The notes under the pieces are model-generated. The model searched no databases. It had not been told where the DNA came from and saw only the letters and a program-made list of their open reading frames with translations. From Archangium primigenium (GTDB lineage Bacteria; Myxococcota; Myxococcia; Myxococcales; Myxococcaceae), in contig NZ_JADWYI010000001.1 of assembly GCF_016904885.1 (NCBI RefSeq), positions 2,480,001 through 2,544,000 on the forward strand: DNA of 64,000 bases, in the 5' to 3' direction. Each line of letters begins with the position of its first letter. Position 1 is the stretch's first letter. Both the position numbers and the translations under genes were made by a program. Below are positions 9,559 through 19,841 of the stretch, piece after piece.

Positions 9559-10268
9559 GCGTGGGCCACGTCCAGCGCCAGTTCGATCATCTCGTCGAAG
9601 GTCGTCTGGCGCTCGGTGGCGCTCATGGACTGGTGGGTGAGCAGGTGGTCGGACACGGTGAGGAAGCCGAGCGCGCGAGCGCCATGCTCCGCCGCCACGC
9701 CGTAGAGGCCCGCCACCTCCATCTCCACGGCGAGCACGCCCATGCTCGCGAACAGCGCCGTCTTCTGCTTCTCCACGGCCGGCGTGTAGAAGTAGTCCGA
9801 GGTGAAGACCGAGCCCACGCGCACGGGGCGGTTGCGCTTCTCGGCCGCCTCCACCGCCTGGCGCGCCAGGGTGAAGTCCGCCACGGCCGGGAAGTCATGG
9901 CCGCCCACGCGCATGCGGTTGACGTTGGAGTCCGTGCCGGCGCCCAGGGCCACGATGATGTCGCGCAGCTTCACGTCCTCGCGGATGGCGCCGCAGCTGC
10001 CCACGCGCAGGATGACCTTCACGCCGTACTCGCGGATGAGCTCCGTGGTGTAGATGGACAGCGAGGGGATGCCCATGCCGTGGCCCATGACGGACACGCG
10101 CCGGCCCTGGTGCATGCCGGTGAAGCCGAGCATGCCGCGCACCGAGGTGACCTCGCGGGCATCCTCGAAGAAGCGCTGGGCGATGTGGCGCGCGCGCAGC
10201 GGATCTCCCGGCATGAGCACCACGTCGGCGAAGTCCCCTGGGGCGGCGGAATTGTGCGGAGTTGGCAT
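9552..10268 (-). CDS. deoD: Purine-nucleoside phosphorylase, DeoD type
   Basis: Cytosolic enzyme splitting purine (deoxy)nucleosides with phosphate into base and (deoxy)ribose-1-phosphate. It is 238 residues long, the usual size for hexameric DeoD. Family motifs are clear: the phosphate site near [31 protein letters not shown], the nucleoside-binding [13 protein letters not shown], and FLTVSDH with the catalytic Asp. ATG at 10268 follows a normal leader and no better start exists. It converges on the glycosyl-phosphotransferase and overlaps it by seven bases, so antisense interference is possible. It is the window's clear purine salvage gene and lies far from the PurZ-like operon. Confidence 0.95.
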   Translation of the reverse strand: MPTPHNSAAPGDFADVVLMPGDPLRARHIAQRFFEDAREVTSVRGMLGFTGMHQGRRVSVMGHGMGIPSLSIYTTELIREYGVKVILRVGSCGAIREDVKLRDIIVALGAGTDSNVNRMRVGGHDFPAVADFTLARQAVEAAEKRNRPVRVGSVFTSDYFYTPAVEKQKTALFASMGVLAVEMEVAGLYGVAAEHGARALGFLTVSDHLLTHQSMSATERQTTFDEMIELALDVAHAQ

Positions 10269-10392
10269 GGCGCGGCAGCATAGTCCGTCCAATGTTGGGG
10301 AGAGGAAGTTCCAGGAGGGCTCCGGCACGCGGGCGTCCTGATGGCCCGCCCGGGGACGTCCGCCCGCGCTATGCCTGCCTCGCCCGAGGCTC

Positions 10393-13134
10393 ATGCGTTC
10401 CCCTTCCTTCCGCTCGCTCTTCCTGCTGCTGATGGTGACGCCCGTCCTCGTGGCGACGGCGGTGCTGGGGTGGCTGTCCTATCGGGCCGCGCACGAGGTG
10501 CTCGTCCAGGACGCCATACGGGCGGTGAAGATCTCCTCGCAGGCACGCGAGCAGCTCCTGGTCACCCGGCTCTTCCGTCAACGCGAGCGCGCCCAGGGTC
10601 TGCTCGCGCTCGTGGGCAAGGAGTGCGCCGCGGTGCCGGTGGCCGGGCAGCGGGAGTGCTTCCGAAGGGCGATGGATGACTTCCGCGTCACCGAGGGGGC
10701 GCTGTCGGCGCGGCTGGTGGTGCCCGCGCTCGGGGTGATGACCGTGGGCGAGCCGACGGGGCCCCCCGACGAGGGCCCGCCGCGGCTGCCTCCGGGCCAG
10801 TGGGTGCGCTTCGAGCCCCGGCGCGGGGGGGCGCCCCGCGTCTATGAGCTCGTCGTCGACTCGGGACCGCGGCGGCTGGGCCTGCGCTTCAGCGCCGCCG
10901 CGCTGGATAAGCTCTTCCTGAATCCCTACGGACTCGGCGCGTCCGGCGAGACGTTCCTGGCCGACAGCCAGGGCTTCTTCATCACCCCGCCCAAGTACCC
11001 AAGCCACTCCGGACACAGTCATTCCATCGACGCGCGGCCGATGCTCACGTGTCTGTCGGGTCAGGACGCGGCGATGCTGGCGCCGGACTATCGGGGCGTC
11101 CCGGTCATCCACTCCTTTCGCTACATCGAGGAGATTGGCGGCGGCTGCATCATGGCCCACATCGACCAGGACGAGGCCTTCGTGCCCGCGCGGCAGCTGG
11201 GCCGCCGGGTGGTGGAGGCGTCCGTGGCCCTCGTCCTGGTCACCGTGGCGCTCTCCTTCCTCTTCGCGCGTCGGCTGTCGCTGCCGGTGTTCGGCCTCAT
11301 CCGGTCCACCAGCGCGCTGCGCGCCGGTGACTTCGACGCCCCGGTGGAGAGCGGCGGACCCCGGGAGCTGCGCACGCTCGCCCTGTCGTTCACGGACATG
11401 GCGCGCTCGCTCCGGGAGTCCTCCGCCGAGCGGGCGCGGCTGCTGGCACGCGAGACCGAGGCGCGCGAGGACGCGGAGGCCCAGCGCTCGCTGCTGCGGC
11501 TCATCATCGAGCAGAGCGGGGAGGGCATCCTCATGGCGGACGCGCGGGGCGTGCTGCGCGTCTTCAATCCCGCCGCCGAGCGCTACCACGGCGTGCCCGC
11601 GCGCGAGCTGGAATCGTCCGAGTGGGGGCGGGCCTACGGGCTGTTGTCGCTGGACGGCGAGCCGCTGAGCGAGGCCCAGACGCCGCTGGCCCGCGCCGTG
11701 CGGGGCGAGACGGTCGTCAACGCGCGCTGGCTCGTGCGCGCTCCCGACGGGGTGACGCGCACGCTGGAGGGGACGGCCTCGCCACTGCGTCACGTGGACG
11801 GCACTCCCGCGGGCGCGGTGCTCATCGCCCATGACGTCACCGAGCAGCAGGCGGCCGAGGCCGAGCGCGAGCGGCTGCTGCGGGAGGTGGACGCCGAGCG
11901 CGCGCGCCTGCTGGTGCTCTCGGAGCTGTCGCGCGCCCTGGCCGAGTCGCGCCTGTCCCTGGCGTCCATCCTGGACACCACCTGCCGACAGCTCGCGGAG
12001 CGCGTGGGGGACATGTGCTCGCTGCGTCTGGTGTCCGCGGACGGGCAGTGGCTGGAGGCGCGCGCGGTGTACGCCCGTGCCGGCCACATGGAGACGCGCC
12101 TCCGGACCCTGCTGGACAGCCAGCCGCAGAGCGCCCGGACGGGCATCTCCGGGGTCGTGCTGGCCTCGGGCTCGCCTCGGATGATCTCCCCCCTCACCGA
12201 GGAGGATCTGGCGCAGCTGATGGCGCCCCTGCCCGAGGACTACCGCGACTTCCTGCGCGAGCAGCGTCCGAGCAGCATCGCCGTGCTGCCCGTGCGGGGA
12301 CCGGATCGCACCCTGGGCCTGTGGATGTTGCTGCGCTTCGCGCCCGAGCCCTATGGCACGGACGACCTGATGCTCTTCCGGGAGATCGCCGACCGCACCG
12401 CGCTCGCCATCGAGAACGCGGAGCTCCTGCGGCAGGCGCACGACGCGGTGCGCCTGCGCGAGGACCTGGTGGCGGTGGTGTCCCATGATCTGCGCAACCC
12501 CATCTCCGCCATCTCCATGGCCGCCACGGCGCTGCTCAGGCGCGGGCCGCTGGCGGAGGGCCTGGACAAGGGCGTGCGGCGCATCCACGCGGCGGCGGAT
12601 CGCGCGCTGCGGATGATCCGGGATCTGCTCGACTCCACCCAGGCGCGGGTGGGCGAGCTGCCGGTGGAGCGCCGGCCGTTCGACTTCCAGGAGTGGGTGC
12701 GGGGCGTGGTGGACGAGGTGCAGCTCGCGCACCCGGGCCGCGTCATCCTCCTGCACACCGAGGGGCCCGCCCGGGGCGCCTGGGACGCGGACCGCATCGC
12801 CCAGGTCGTCACCAACCTGGTGGGCAACGCCCTGCAGCACAGCCCCCCGGAGAGCACCGTGCGCGTGGACGCGCGCCCCCTGGACGGCGAGGTGCTCCTG
12901 TCCGTCCACAACGACGGGGCGCCCATTCCGCCCGAGGCGCTGGCGACGCTGTTCGAGCCCTTCCGCCGGGGCCCGGGCGCGGGCAATCAGCCGGGCAGCG
13001 TGGGGCTCGGGCTCTTCATCACCCAGCGCATCGTCCAGGCGCACGGGGGCCGCATCGAGGTGCGCTCCCGGGCGGGGGAGGGCACCACGTTCACGGTGCA
13101 CCTGCCCCGCGACGTGGCGCCCCCTCGCGAGTGA
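10393..13134 (+). CDS. Sensor histidine kinase with cache-like, HAMP, PAS and GAF domains
   Basis: Inner-membrane sensor kinase of 913 residues. Order: transmembrane helix (about 8-28), periplasmic cache-like sensor to about 275, second helix (about 277-297), HAMP, PAS (about 370-490), GAF (about 510-680), HisKA with VVSHDLRNP (phospho-His near 698), and HATPase_c with [16 protein letters not shown] and GEGTTF. No receiver domain is fused and no response regulator is adjacent, so it is an orphan kinase, common in myxobacteria. ATG at 10393 lies 124 bases from the divergent deoD start. The sensed signal is not evident from the sequence. Confidence 0.93.
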   Translation: MRSPSFRSLFLLLMVTPVLVATAVLGWLSYRAAHEVLVQDAIRAVKISSQAREQLLVTRLFRQRERAQGLLALVGKECAAVPVAGQRECFRRAMDDFRVTEGALSARLVVPALGVMTVGEPTGPPDEGPPRLPPGQWVRFEPRRGGAPRVYELVVDSGPRRLGLRFSAAALDKLFLNPYGLGASGETFLADSQGFFITPPKYPSHSGHSHSIDARPMLTCLSGQDAAMLAPDYRGVPVIHSFRYIEEIGGGCIMAHIDQDEAFVPARQLGRRVVEASVALVLVTVALSFLFARRLSLPVFGLIRSTSALRAGDFDAPVESGGPRELRTLALSFTDMARSLRESSAERARLLARETEAREDAEAQRSLLRLIIEQSGEGILMADARGVLRVFNPAAERYHGVPARELESSEWGRAYGLLSLDGEPLSEAQTPLARAVRGETVVNARWLVRAPDGVTRTLEGTASPLRHVDGTPAGAVLIAHDVTEQQAAEAERERLLREVDAERARLLVLSELSRALAESRLSLASILDTTCRQLAERVGDMCSLRLVSADGQWLEARAVYARAGHMETRLRTLLDSQPQSARTGISGVVLASGSPRMISPLTEEDLAQLMAPLPEDYRDFLREQRPSSIAVLPVRGPDRTLGLWMLLRFAPEPYGTDDLMLFREIADRTALAIENAELLRQAHDAVRLREDLVAVVSHDLRNPISAISMAATALLRRGPLAEGLDKGVRRIHAAADRALRMIRDLLDSTQARVGELPVERRPFDFQEWVRGVVDEVQLAHPGRVILLHTEGPARGAWDADRIAQVVTNLVGNALQHSPPESTVRVDARPLDGEVLLSVHNDGAPIPPEALATLFEPFRRGPGAGNQPGSVGLGLFITQRIVQAHGGRIEVRSRAGEGTTFTVHLPRDVAPPRE

Positions 13135-13144
13135 GGCGGGCCGG

Positions 13145-14983
13145 CTACGGCGCGCACTTCGCCGGGCCGAGCGTGCCCCGGAAGAAGTACGCGTAGAGGT
13201 CCGGCGAGAGCACGAAGTTGCACGTGTTCACGGCGTCCGGGTCCAGGTCGGGATGCTTCTCCACGTAGCGGGCGATGTAGTCGCGCACGCCATCGGCCGA
13301 GGTCCACACGAGCGTGCCCTCCTTGAACATGGAGTAGCCGCCGCCGCCGCCGCCCCGGTAGTTGTTGATGGCGATGGTGAAGGTGTCCGTGTCCTTCACG
13401 TCCTGGCCCTTGAAGCGCAGGTGGGTCAGGCGCGAGCCCTGGGGCTTCGTCAGGTCATAGCCGTACTCGATGCGCGAGTAGAGATCCCAGTTGTAGTCGG
13501 CCACGCTGGCCACCTTGGCCGTCTCCGGCTTGGAGGCATCCGGCGGCGCGGCCGGGTTCCACGGCGCGAGGTAGCGCGTGTTGTGCTCCAGGGCCCGGCG
13601 CAGGATGGAGCCGTTGATGCGCATCACGTAGAGCGTGTTGTCGTAGATGTAGATGCTGTAGGCGTCGCGCAGGGTGAGGCGCCCGGCGGGCAGCTGGCCG
13701 TCATTGGTGAACAGGGCGGCGAGCGAGAAGTCCACCGGGTGGCCCGCCTCGGCCGCGGCCTCCTCCTGCACGGTGTTGATGAGGTCGCCCAGGGCGCTGT
13801 CCACGTAGCGGCCCGCGAAGCCGCCGGGGAACGGCGCGCGGGTGGAGCCGATGGGGGTGTTCACGTACGCGACCGTGGTCTGGTGGTGGCCCTGGGTGAG
13901 CCGGTCCACCTCGGCGTCCACCGCGACGGTGTCATCCACCTTGCGCAACAGCGAGTCCTTGCCGTCCACCTTCCAGTGGCCCGCCTCCCACACGAGCGAC
14001 AGGTCCACCTGGCCCAGGTGGCTGCCCCAGCGGTTGGGCTGGATGAGCAGCACGTCCTGGCCCTGGGGGTTCTTGAGGAGCATCTTGGGGATGGGCTGGT
14101 GGGTGTGGCCGGTGAGCATCACGTCGATGCCCTCGACCTCCTGGGCGATCTGCACCGCCTCGTTCTCGCCGGGCAGGTTGCCCCGGTCCGCCCACTTCGT
14201 CGGGTCCGCGTAGTCCGCGAGCCAGCTCGCCGGATCGCTCGCGCTGCCGGTGGGCTGCTTGTCCGGGCCGCTGTGGATGGCCACCACCACCACGTCCGCG
14301 CCCTCCTGGCGCATGCGGGGCACGTACGTGCGCGCCGTCTGGAGCGGGTCATCGAACCGCAAGCCGGGGATGTTCTCCGGCCGCTCCCACGTCGTCACCC
14401 CCGGCGTCACCAGGCCGAGGATGCCCACCTTCACGCCGCACACGTCCTTGATCAGGTAGGGCGTGAAGGCCTCGCCGCCGTCGGCCTCGTGGCGCACGTT
14501 GGCGCCGAGCAGCGGGAAGTTCACCTCGCTCTTGAACTTGCCGAGCACGCCGAGCCCGTAGTTGAACTCGTGGTTGCCCAGGGCCATGGCGTCATAGCCC
14601 AGGGCGCTCATGGCCACGGCCATGGGGTGGCGGGGGGCGTTGTCCACCAGGGCGTAGTAGGTGCCCAGGGGCGTGCCCTGCAGGGTGTCTCCCGTGTCGA
14701 GCAGCAGGTTGCAGTCCGGGTGCTCCGCGCGCGCCTGGCGCACGAGCGTGGCCACCTTGGCCAGGCCCCGCTGGGCATCCGCCTTGCCGGTGAAGTAGTC
14801 CCAGGGCTGGATGTTCGTGTGCAGATCGCTCGTCTGCATCAGCCGCAGCGTGCGTGGCGCGGGCGGCGGCTCGGGCTGGGGTTCGGGCTCGGGACCGTCG
14901 CACGCCGCCAGGGGCAGGAGCACCCAGCAGCAGGCGCGCAGGAGGGTCGCGCGGCGCGCGCGGCTCACGAAACGAAGTGTCAT
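13145..14983 (-). CDS. 2',3'-cyclic-nucleotide phosphodiesterase / 5'-nucleotidase lipoprotein
   Basis: Secreted metallophosphoesterase of 612 residues that degrades extracellular nucleotides or cyclic nucleotides. ATG at 14983 opens a lipoprotein signal ending in LLPLAAC; upstream in-frame codons look non-coding. The two-metal site is visible in QTSDLHTNI, DTGDTLQG, LGNHEFNYG and GHTHQPIP. The NHEFNYG form is more CpdB-like than UshA-like. The C-terminal 5'-nucleotidase domain follows, with NNYRGGGGGGYSMF near the end. The gene is convergent with the histidine kinase and divergent from the pectinacetylesterase-like gene. It probably scavenges nucleic-acid-derived phosphate during predation; that role is inferred. 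Confidence 0.9.
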   Translation of the reverse strand: MTLRFVSRARRATLLRACCWVLLPLAACDGPEPEPQPEPPPAPRTLRLMQTSDLHTNIQPWDYFTGKADAQRGLAKVATLVRQARAEHPDCNLLLDTGDTLQGTPLGTYYALVDNAPRHPMAVAMSALGYDAMALGNHEFNYGLGVLGKFKSEVNFPLLGANVRHEADGGEAFTPYLIKDVCGVKVGILGLVTPGVTTWERPENIPGLRFDDPLQTARTYVPRMRQEGADVVVVAIHSGPDKQPTGSASDPASWLADYADPTKWADRGNLPGENEAVQIAQEVEGIDVMLTGHTHQPIPKMLLKNPQGQDVLLIQPNRWGSHLGQVDLSLVWEAGHWKVDGKDSLLRKVDDTVAVDAEVDRLTQGHHQTTVAYVNTPIGSTRAPFPGGFAGRYVDSALGDLINTVQEEAAAEAGHPVDFSLAALFTNDGQLPAGRLTLRDAYSIYIYDNTLYVMRINGSILRRALEHNTRYLAPWNPAAPPDASKPETAKVASVADYNWDLYSRIEYGYDLTKPQGSRLTHLRFKGQDVKDTDTFTIAINNYRGGGGGGYSMFKEGTLVWTSADGVRDYIARYVEKHPDLDPDAVNTCNFVLSPDLYAYFFRGTLGPAKCAP

Positions 14984-15168
14984 GGGAGAAGACCTCGTGG
15001 CTAGGACCCGGAGCACCGTGCCCGGGGGCGCGCACCCTACTACCCGCCGCCGACATCGCGCGGCCGTCCAGCCGGGCATTCGCCCGTCCTCTTCACGGAG
15101 GTGGAGCGCGCCAGGATGCCCGCTTATATGGTGACACCTTGCCTTCTTTCTTTTCCGAGGACGTGACG

Positions 15169-16230
15169 ATGCGCGGCCGAGTCGAGACACGGAGTGTGCG
15201 GATGCTGCTGGCCCTGGTGGTGGCCGGGAGCGTGGCGTGTAAGGGCGACCCGCCGCCCGTGACGACTCCCGCGCACTCCTGGGGCTGGACCTCCGTGCCC
15301 GAGTCCATGTGCGACGAGGGCACCCCCACGGGCATGGGCAGCGACCTGGCGCCGGACAGCAAGAACCTGGTCATCTACTTCAGCGGCGGGGGCGCGTGCT
15401 GGGACGCCACCACGTGTCTGGAGACGAACCGCTCGCTGCACGGCCCCTTCACCGAGTCGCACTTCGGCTTCCTGCGCACCAACCTCCTGCGCGACTCCAT
15501 CCTGGACCGGGCGCTGGCCAACAACCCGTACAAGGACTGGAACCTGTTCTTCCTGCCGTACTGCACGGGGGACTTGCACATCGGTGACGCGGACCGGGTG
15601 TACACGAGCGGCTCGCGGACGCAGACGATCCACCACCGGGGCCGGGCCAACACCAAGGCCTTCCTCGAGCGCATCGCCGCCACGGTGCCCGAGCCCGAGC
15701 AGGTGCTCGTCACCGGCTCGAGCGCGGGCGGCTTCGGCGCGGCGCTCAACTACGTGCTCGTGCGCTCCACCTTCCCCAAGGCACGGGTGTTCCTCGTGGA
15801 CGACGCGGGCCCGCTGTTGCGCAACGAGGCCCTGTCGCCCCAACTGCGCGCCGCCTGGGCCCAGGCCTGGAACTACGACGCGGTGATCGACGAGATCGAC
15901 CCCGCGGTGCGCAACGACTTCTCCGCCGTCTACCCGGCGATCGCGCGCAAGTTCCCGGAGGATCGCCTGGTGCTCCTGTCCTCGCTGCGCGACCAGACCA
16001 TCCGCGACTACTTCAACCTCACGCCGGACGCGTTCGAGACGGCGCTGCGCGAGCTGGACACCGCGGTGCTCTCGCCGCTGCCCCACGCGCGCGTCTTCCT
16101 CACCTCGGGCGAGGGCCACACCCTGTTGTCCCGGCCCACGAGCCAGACCACCCGGGGCGTGACGCTGCTCGACTGGCTCCAGCAAATGCACACCGCGAGC
16201 GACGCCGAATGGACGTCGGTGCGGCCGTAG
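15169..16230 (+). CDS. Pectinacetylesterase-family lipoprotein (serine hydrolase)
   Basis: Predicted secreted lipoprotein of 353 residues; the signal ends at VVAGSVAC (Cys24). The alpha/beta-hydrolase-like core has YFSGGGACWD near residue 70 (oxyanion region), the nucleophile elbow GSSAGG (Ser about 185), VDDAG downstream, and a late His in GEGHTLL (about 317). These match the pectinacetylesterase/Notum family, whose members remove acetyl or acyl groups from polysaccharides or proteins. ATG at 15169 is chosen because GAGG sits eight bases upstream. The substrate in a predator that does not obviously degrade pectin is uncertain. Confidence 0.85.
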   Translation: MRGRVETRSVRMLLALVVAGSVACKGDPPPVTTPAHSWGWTSVPESMCDEGTPTGMGSDLAPDSKNLVIYFSGGGACWDATTCLETNRSLHGPFTESHFGFLRTNLLRDSILDRALANNPYKDWNLFFLPYCTGDLHIGDADRVYTSGSRTQTIHHRGRANTKAFLERIAATVPEPEQVLVTGSSAGGFGAALNYVLVRSTFPKARVFLVDDAGPLLRNEALSPQLRAAWAQAWNYDAVIDEIDPAVRNDFSAVYPAIARKFPEDRLVLLSSLRDQTIRDYFNLTPDAFETALRELDTAVLSPLPHARVFLTSGEGHTLLSRPTSQTTRGVTLLDWLQQMHTASDAEWTSVRP

Positions 16231-16239
16231 GCGCGGACC

Positions 16240-16719
16240 ATGGACGACTCCATTCTCACCCTGGCGCTGGGGCCCAACGGCACCCGCGCCCTGACGACCC
16301 GGGCCGTGGAGCGGGACGCGGTGCTGCTCGTGCTCGAGGGCTCCCGGGTCCCCGAGCCGGAGCGCCACTCGCTGCAGATTGGCGAGGCGCTGCACCTGGT
16401 GTCCCCGGACGCGCCCTGGCGCTACCTGGACCATGCGTGCGAGCCCAACGCCTGGATCGAGCTGGACGCGACCGCGGACGTGGCCGGTGTGCGGCTGCGC
16501 GCCCTGGTGCCGCTCGAGGCGGGCGTGGCCGTGACGTTCAACTACCTGACCACGGAGTGGGAGCTGGCGACGCCCTTTCCCTGTGGGTGTGGGGCCGCGT
16601 CGTGCGCCGGGTGGATCCGCGGCGCCCGCCACCTCGACGCGGCCCGGCTGGCCGCGCTGCGCCCGACGCTCGCGCCGCACGTGCGCGCGCGGCTGCGGGC
16701 CGAGGGGCGGCTCGGCTGA
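16240..16719 (+). CDS. SET-domain protein, probable lysine methyltransferase
   Basis: Short 159-residue protein spanning a compact SET domain. DHACEPNA (residues 64-71) matches the NHxCxPN AdoMet/pseudoknot motif with one change, TFNYLTTEW (99-107) supplies the second SET motif with its Tyr, and CGCGAASC (115-122) is a post-SET zinc-binding Cys cluster. Such SET proteins are mainly eukaryotic, with a scattering in bacteria. ATG at 16240 is nine bases after the previous stop, so it may be co-transcribed with the esterase gene. The target protein is unknown and no histone-like gene is close by. Confidence 0.85.
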   Translation: MDDSILTLALGPNGTRALTTRAVERDAVLLVLEGSRVPEPERHSLQIGEALHLVSPDAPWRYLDHACEPNAWIELDATADVAGVRLRALVPLEAGVAVTFNYLTTEWELATPFPCGCGAASCAGWIRGARHLDAARLAALRPTLAPHVRARLRAEGRLG

Positions 16720-16726
16720 GGGCCGC

Positions 16727-18406
16727 CTACTCGTTCATGGACGGGTAGGGCACGCGCGTGGGCGGCACGAAGTTCTCCTTGATGGTGCGCGGCGACGTCC
16801 AGCGCACCAGGTTGAGGAAGGAGCCCGCCTTGTCGTTGGTGCCCGAGGCGCGTGAGCCGCCGAAGGGCTGCTGGCCCACCACGGCGCCGGTGGGCTTGTC
16901 GTTGATGTAGAAATTGCCCGCCGTGTGCCGCAGCACGTGCAGCATCCGCTCGATGGCCTTGCGGTCGCGCGCGAACACCGCGCCGGTGAGGGCGTAGGGC
17001 GCGCCCGTGTCGCACAGGCGCAGCGCCTCGTTGAAGTCGGCGTCCGGGTACACGTACACGGCCACCACCGGCGCGAAGATCTCCTCCTGGATGATGCGGT
17101 GGCGCGGGTTGGTGACCTGCACGAGCGTGGGCCGCACGAACCAGCCCTCGCTCCGGTCCGTCTCGCCGCCGGCGAGCACGGCCGCCTCGTTGCCGCCGTG
17201 CCGCGCCATCTCGATGTAGGAGCTGGCGCGCTTGAAGGCCTTCTCGTCGATGACGGCGCCCATGAAGTTGCGCAGGTCGGTGACGTCGCCCATGCGCAGC
17301 TCGGCGATCATCTCCTGCAGCCGGGGCTTGAGCCGGGGCCAGAGGGACTCGGGCACGTAGACGCGCGAGGCGGCCGAGCACTTCTGGCCCTGGTACTCGT
17401 AGCCGCCGCGCACGATGGCGGTGGCGAGCGCGTCCAGGTCATCCGCCGCCGAGGGGTGCACGAAGATGAAGTCCTTGCCGCCCGTCTCGCCCACGAGCCG
17501 CGGGTACTGCCGGTAGCGGGCGATGTTCTCGCCCACCATGCGCCACATGCCCTGGAAGGTGGGCGTGGAGCCGGTGAAGTGGATGCCGCCCAGGTCCGGG
17601 CTGGAGAGCACCGGGTTGCCGATGGTGGGCCCGTCCCCGGGGAGCATGTTGATGACGCCCTCGGGCAGGCCCGCCTCGCGCAAGAGCTCCATCACGTACC
17701 AGTTGCTGAGCGCCGCGGTGGTGGAGGGCTTGAAGAGCACCACGTTGCCCATGAGGGCGGGGGCCACGCACAGGTTGAGCGCGATGGCGGTGAAGTTGAA
17801 GGGCGTCACCGCGAAGACGAACCCGTCCAGCGGCCGGTAGTCGAGCATGTTCCACGTCTGCGCCGAGCTCACCGGCTGCTCGGACAGGAGCTGCTGGGCG
17901 AAGTGGACGTTGAAGCGCAGGAAGTCGATGGCCTCGCACGCCGCGTCGATCTCCGCCTGGTAGACGGTCTTCGACTGGCCGAGCATGGTGGCGGCGTTGA
18001 GGATGGGGCGGTAGCGCGTGGCGAGCAGCTCCGCGGCGCGCAGGAAGATGGCGGCGCGCGAGGCGAAGGGCATGCGGGCCCACTCGTCCTTGGCCGCGAG
18101 CGCCGTCTGAATGGCGGGCTGCACGTGGCTGGCGTCCGCCTCGTGCACCGTGGCGAGCACGTGCGCGTGGCGGTGGGGCATGCGCACGGTGTCCGTGCGG
18201 TGCGAGCGCACGTGCTGGCCGCCGATGACGATGGGGATCTCGATGCGCTCGGCGGCGATGCGCTTGAGTTCACCCTGGAGCGCGGCCCGCTCGGGGCTGC
18301 CCGGGGCATGGGCGAGGATGGGCTCGTTCTGGGGCGGGGGGACGCGGACGTAGGCGTTGATCACGCGGAGCACCTGGGGGTCGGGAGGACAGAGGGCGCG
18401 GAGCAT
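16727..18406 (-). CDS. pruA: L-glutamate gamma-semialdehyde dehydrogenase (P5C dehydrogenase)
   Basis: Second enzyme of proline catabolism, oxidising glutamate semialdehyde to glutamate with NAD+. It is 559 residues, the monofunctional ALDH4-type form rather than PutA. The catalytic Cys is in GQKCSAASR (about residue 343), the general-base Glu in LVGETGGKD, and NAD-site features are in TPFNFTA and FTGSTPTF. ATG at 18406 is used here; GTG at 18364 (V-I-N-A-Y-V) would remove 14 poorly typical residues and may be the true start. No proline dehydrogenase is nearby. It converges on the SET gene with a seven-base gap and no visible terminator. Confidence 0.95.
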   Translation of the reverse strand: MLRALCPPDPQVLRVINAYVRVPPPQNEPILAHAPGSPERAALQGELKRIAAERIEIPIVIGGQHVRSHRTDTVRMPHRHAHVLATVHEADASHVQPAIQTALAAKDEWARMPFASRAAIFLRAAELLATRYRPILNAATMLGQSKTVYQAEIDAACEAIDFLRFNVHFAQQLLSEQPVSSAQTWNMLDYRPLDGFVFAVTPFNFTAIALNLCVAPALMGNVVLFKPSTTAALSNWYVMELLREAGLPEGVINMLPGDGPTIGNPVLSSPDLGGIHFTGSTPTFQGMWRMVGENIARYRQYPRLVGETGGKDFIFVHPSAADDLDALATAIVRGGYEYQGQKCSAASRVYVPESLWPRLKPRLQEMIAELRMGDVTDLRNFMGAVIDEKAFKRASSYIEMARHGGNEAAVLAGGETDRSEGWFVRPTLVQVTNPRHRIIQEEIFAPVVAVYVYPDADFNEALRLCDTGAPYALTGAVFARDRKAIERMLHVLRHTAGNFYINDKPTGAVVGQQPFGGSRASGTNDKAGSFLNLVRWTSPRTIKENFVPPTRVPYPSMNE

Positions 18407-18446
18407 AGCGCCGGGCCCTTCCTCCAGGAACCGCCCAGCGCGGCCA

Positions 18447-18830
18447 TCAACTCCCGGTGCGCGCGGGAACGGGACGCACCGCGGCGACGAGCTCGTGCAG
18501 GCGCGAGATGAGCAGCGTGGGCTCCACCGGCTTGACGAGGTAGGCGTGGCCGCCCTCGGGCGTGCCCGGGTCGGGCGCGTGGCCGCTCAGGAACAGGAAG
18601 GGCACCTCGCGCAGCGGTGTCTCCTCACGCACCCGGCGGCACAGCTCATACCCGTCCATGCCCGCCATGCTCACGTCGGAGACGATGACGTCGGTCGGGT
18701 GCGTCCGGGCGTGCGCGAGCGCGGCGTCTCCATCCTCCGCGAGCGCGCAGTCGAAGTCGGGGGCCAACAGGAAACGCAGGGTCAGACGCATGGACCGCGA
18801 GTCATCCACGATCAGGACTCTGGGTTTCAC
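18447..18830 (-). CDS. Single-domain response regulator (CheY-like receiver)
   Basis: 127-residue stand-alone receiver with no output domain. The acidic pocket is at VDDSRS (Asp 9-10), the phospho-acceptor is Asp52 in IVSDVSMAGMDG, and the conserved Lys is in AYLVKPVEP (about 100). The GTG start at 18830 has GGGAGG six bases upstream; no ATG is better placed. Its partner kinase is not adjacent, and the orphan kinase at 10393 is only one possibility. It lies downstream of the trypsin-like gene on the same strand with a 133-base gap. Confidence 0.93.
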   Translation of the reverse strand: MKPRVLIVDDSRSMRLTLRFLLAPDFDCALAEDGDAALAHARTHPTDVIVSDVSMAGMDGYELCRRVREETPLREVPFLFLSGHAPDPGTPEGGHAYLVKPVEPTLLISRLHELVAAVRPVPARTGS

Positions 18831-18916
18831 GATGGGCCTCCCCTGGTGCCGGGAGCCGGGGGGGCTCCGGAGCGTGTGGACTGGCCCGTCTACCCCCCGG
18901 CCAGCCTGTTGATTTT

Positions 18917-18934
18917 CGCCCAAACGCCTGGGCG
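18917..18934. promoter_or_regulatory. Palindrome upstream of the response regulator gene
   Basis: CGCCCA-AACGCC-TGGGCG is a perfect six-base inverted repeat in the gap before the receiver gene. On the minus strand it is followed by A residues rather than T, so an operator is more plausible than a terminator for the upstream gene. No regulator can be named. Confidence 0.3.
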
Positions 18935-18963
18935 TGTGAAGGGGGAGAGCGGATTTCTCCGGA

Positions 18964-19665
18964 TCAAGGGGCGCTCCCCGAGCCGCCCACGCCCTGCTGC
19001 GCGTCGGGCCGGGCCACCTCCGCGACGAGCATGTCCACCAAGGGGGACACCTCGACGGTGGGGGCCGCGATGCTGCACGCCGCGCCGCCGTGGACCAGGC
19101 CCACCACCCGCAGGTGTTCATCCACCACGGGGGCGCCGGAGTCGCCCTTGGCGCCGCGCAGGCTGGTGAAGAGCGCCTGGGGCACGTCGGGCAGCGAGGG
19201 GCAGCGGCCGAGCCGGCGCAATTCGATCTCCTGGGGCTCGCCCGGTCGGTCATTGCGGCCCGCGAAGAGCAGCGCCATGCCGGGCGTGGGGGGCGTGCTC
19301 GCCACCGCGAGCGGGTGGACGGGGGCCAGCGTGTCCAGGCGGATGACGGCCACGTCCCGGTGCACGTCCACGACCTTCACCTCGCCCCCCAACAGTTGGC
19401 CTTTCCGCAGGACGACGGGCTGACGGCTGCCCGGCTCGCCCCGGATGCAGTGCGCGGCGGTGAGCGCGTGGTGGCCGTCGGCCACGATGACGCCCGCGCA
19501 GTGGCCCGGATAGAGCGTCACGGTGGCGTCCTTCAACGCGCTGAACCCGTCGACCCGGACCGCCTCCGGGGTGGGAGCGCTCGCGGCGGGGGCCTCGTCC
19601 CGGGTGGGCGTGCATGCCGCCAGCAGGCCGAGCGCCAGCAGTCCGCCCCATCTCGTTCGTGTCAT
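18964..19665 (-). CDS. Trypsin-like serine protease lipoprotein
   Basis: Secreted S1-family protease of 233 residues. ATG at 19665 has GGAGG eight bases upstream and opens a lipoprotein signal ending in LLAAC (Cys18). The catalytic triad is readable: His72 in LTAAHC, Asp104 in HRDVAVIRLD, Ser176 in KGDSGAPV. Paired cysteines near 56/73 could form the His-loop disulfide. The enzyme would face the periplasm or cell surface and probably helps degrade prey or host protein, which is inference. The next gene on this strand is the receiver at 18830, probably a separate transcript. Confidence 0.9.
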   Translation of the reverse strand: MTRTRWGGLLALGLLAACTPTRDEAPAASAPTPEAVRVDGFSALKDATVTLYPGHCAGVIVADGHHALTAAHCIRGEPGSRQPVVLRKGQLLGGEVKVVDVHRDVAVIRLDTLAPVHPLAVASTPPTPGMALLFAGRNDRPGEPQEIELRRLGRCPSLPDVPQALFTSLRGAKGDSGAPVVDEHLRVVGLVHGGAACSIAAPTVEVSPLVDMLVAEVARPDAQQGVGGSGSAP

Positions 19666-19841
19666 CCGAGGCCCTCCCATGTGCGGTGATGGGGAGACGA
19701 TGTGCATTCCCCCCGGGGCACCGGTGTCGAGCCTCCGTCGCAGGTCCGCCCAGCGGGCGTCCGGGCGGGGCTTGCACCCCGTGCCTTGGCATCCCATTGG
19801 CCGAGACGGCGCGCGCCGGGGCGGGGTAGGGTGCTCGCCCC

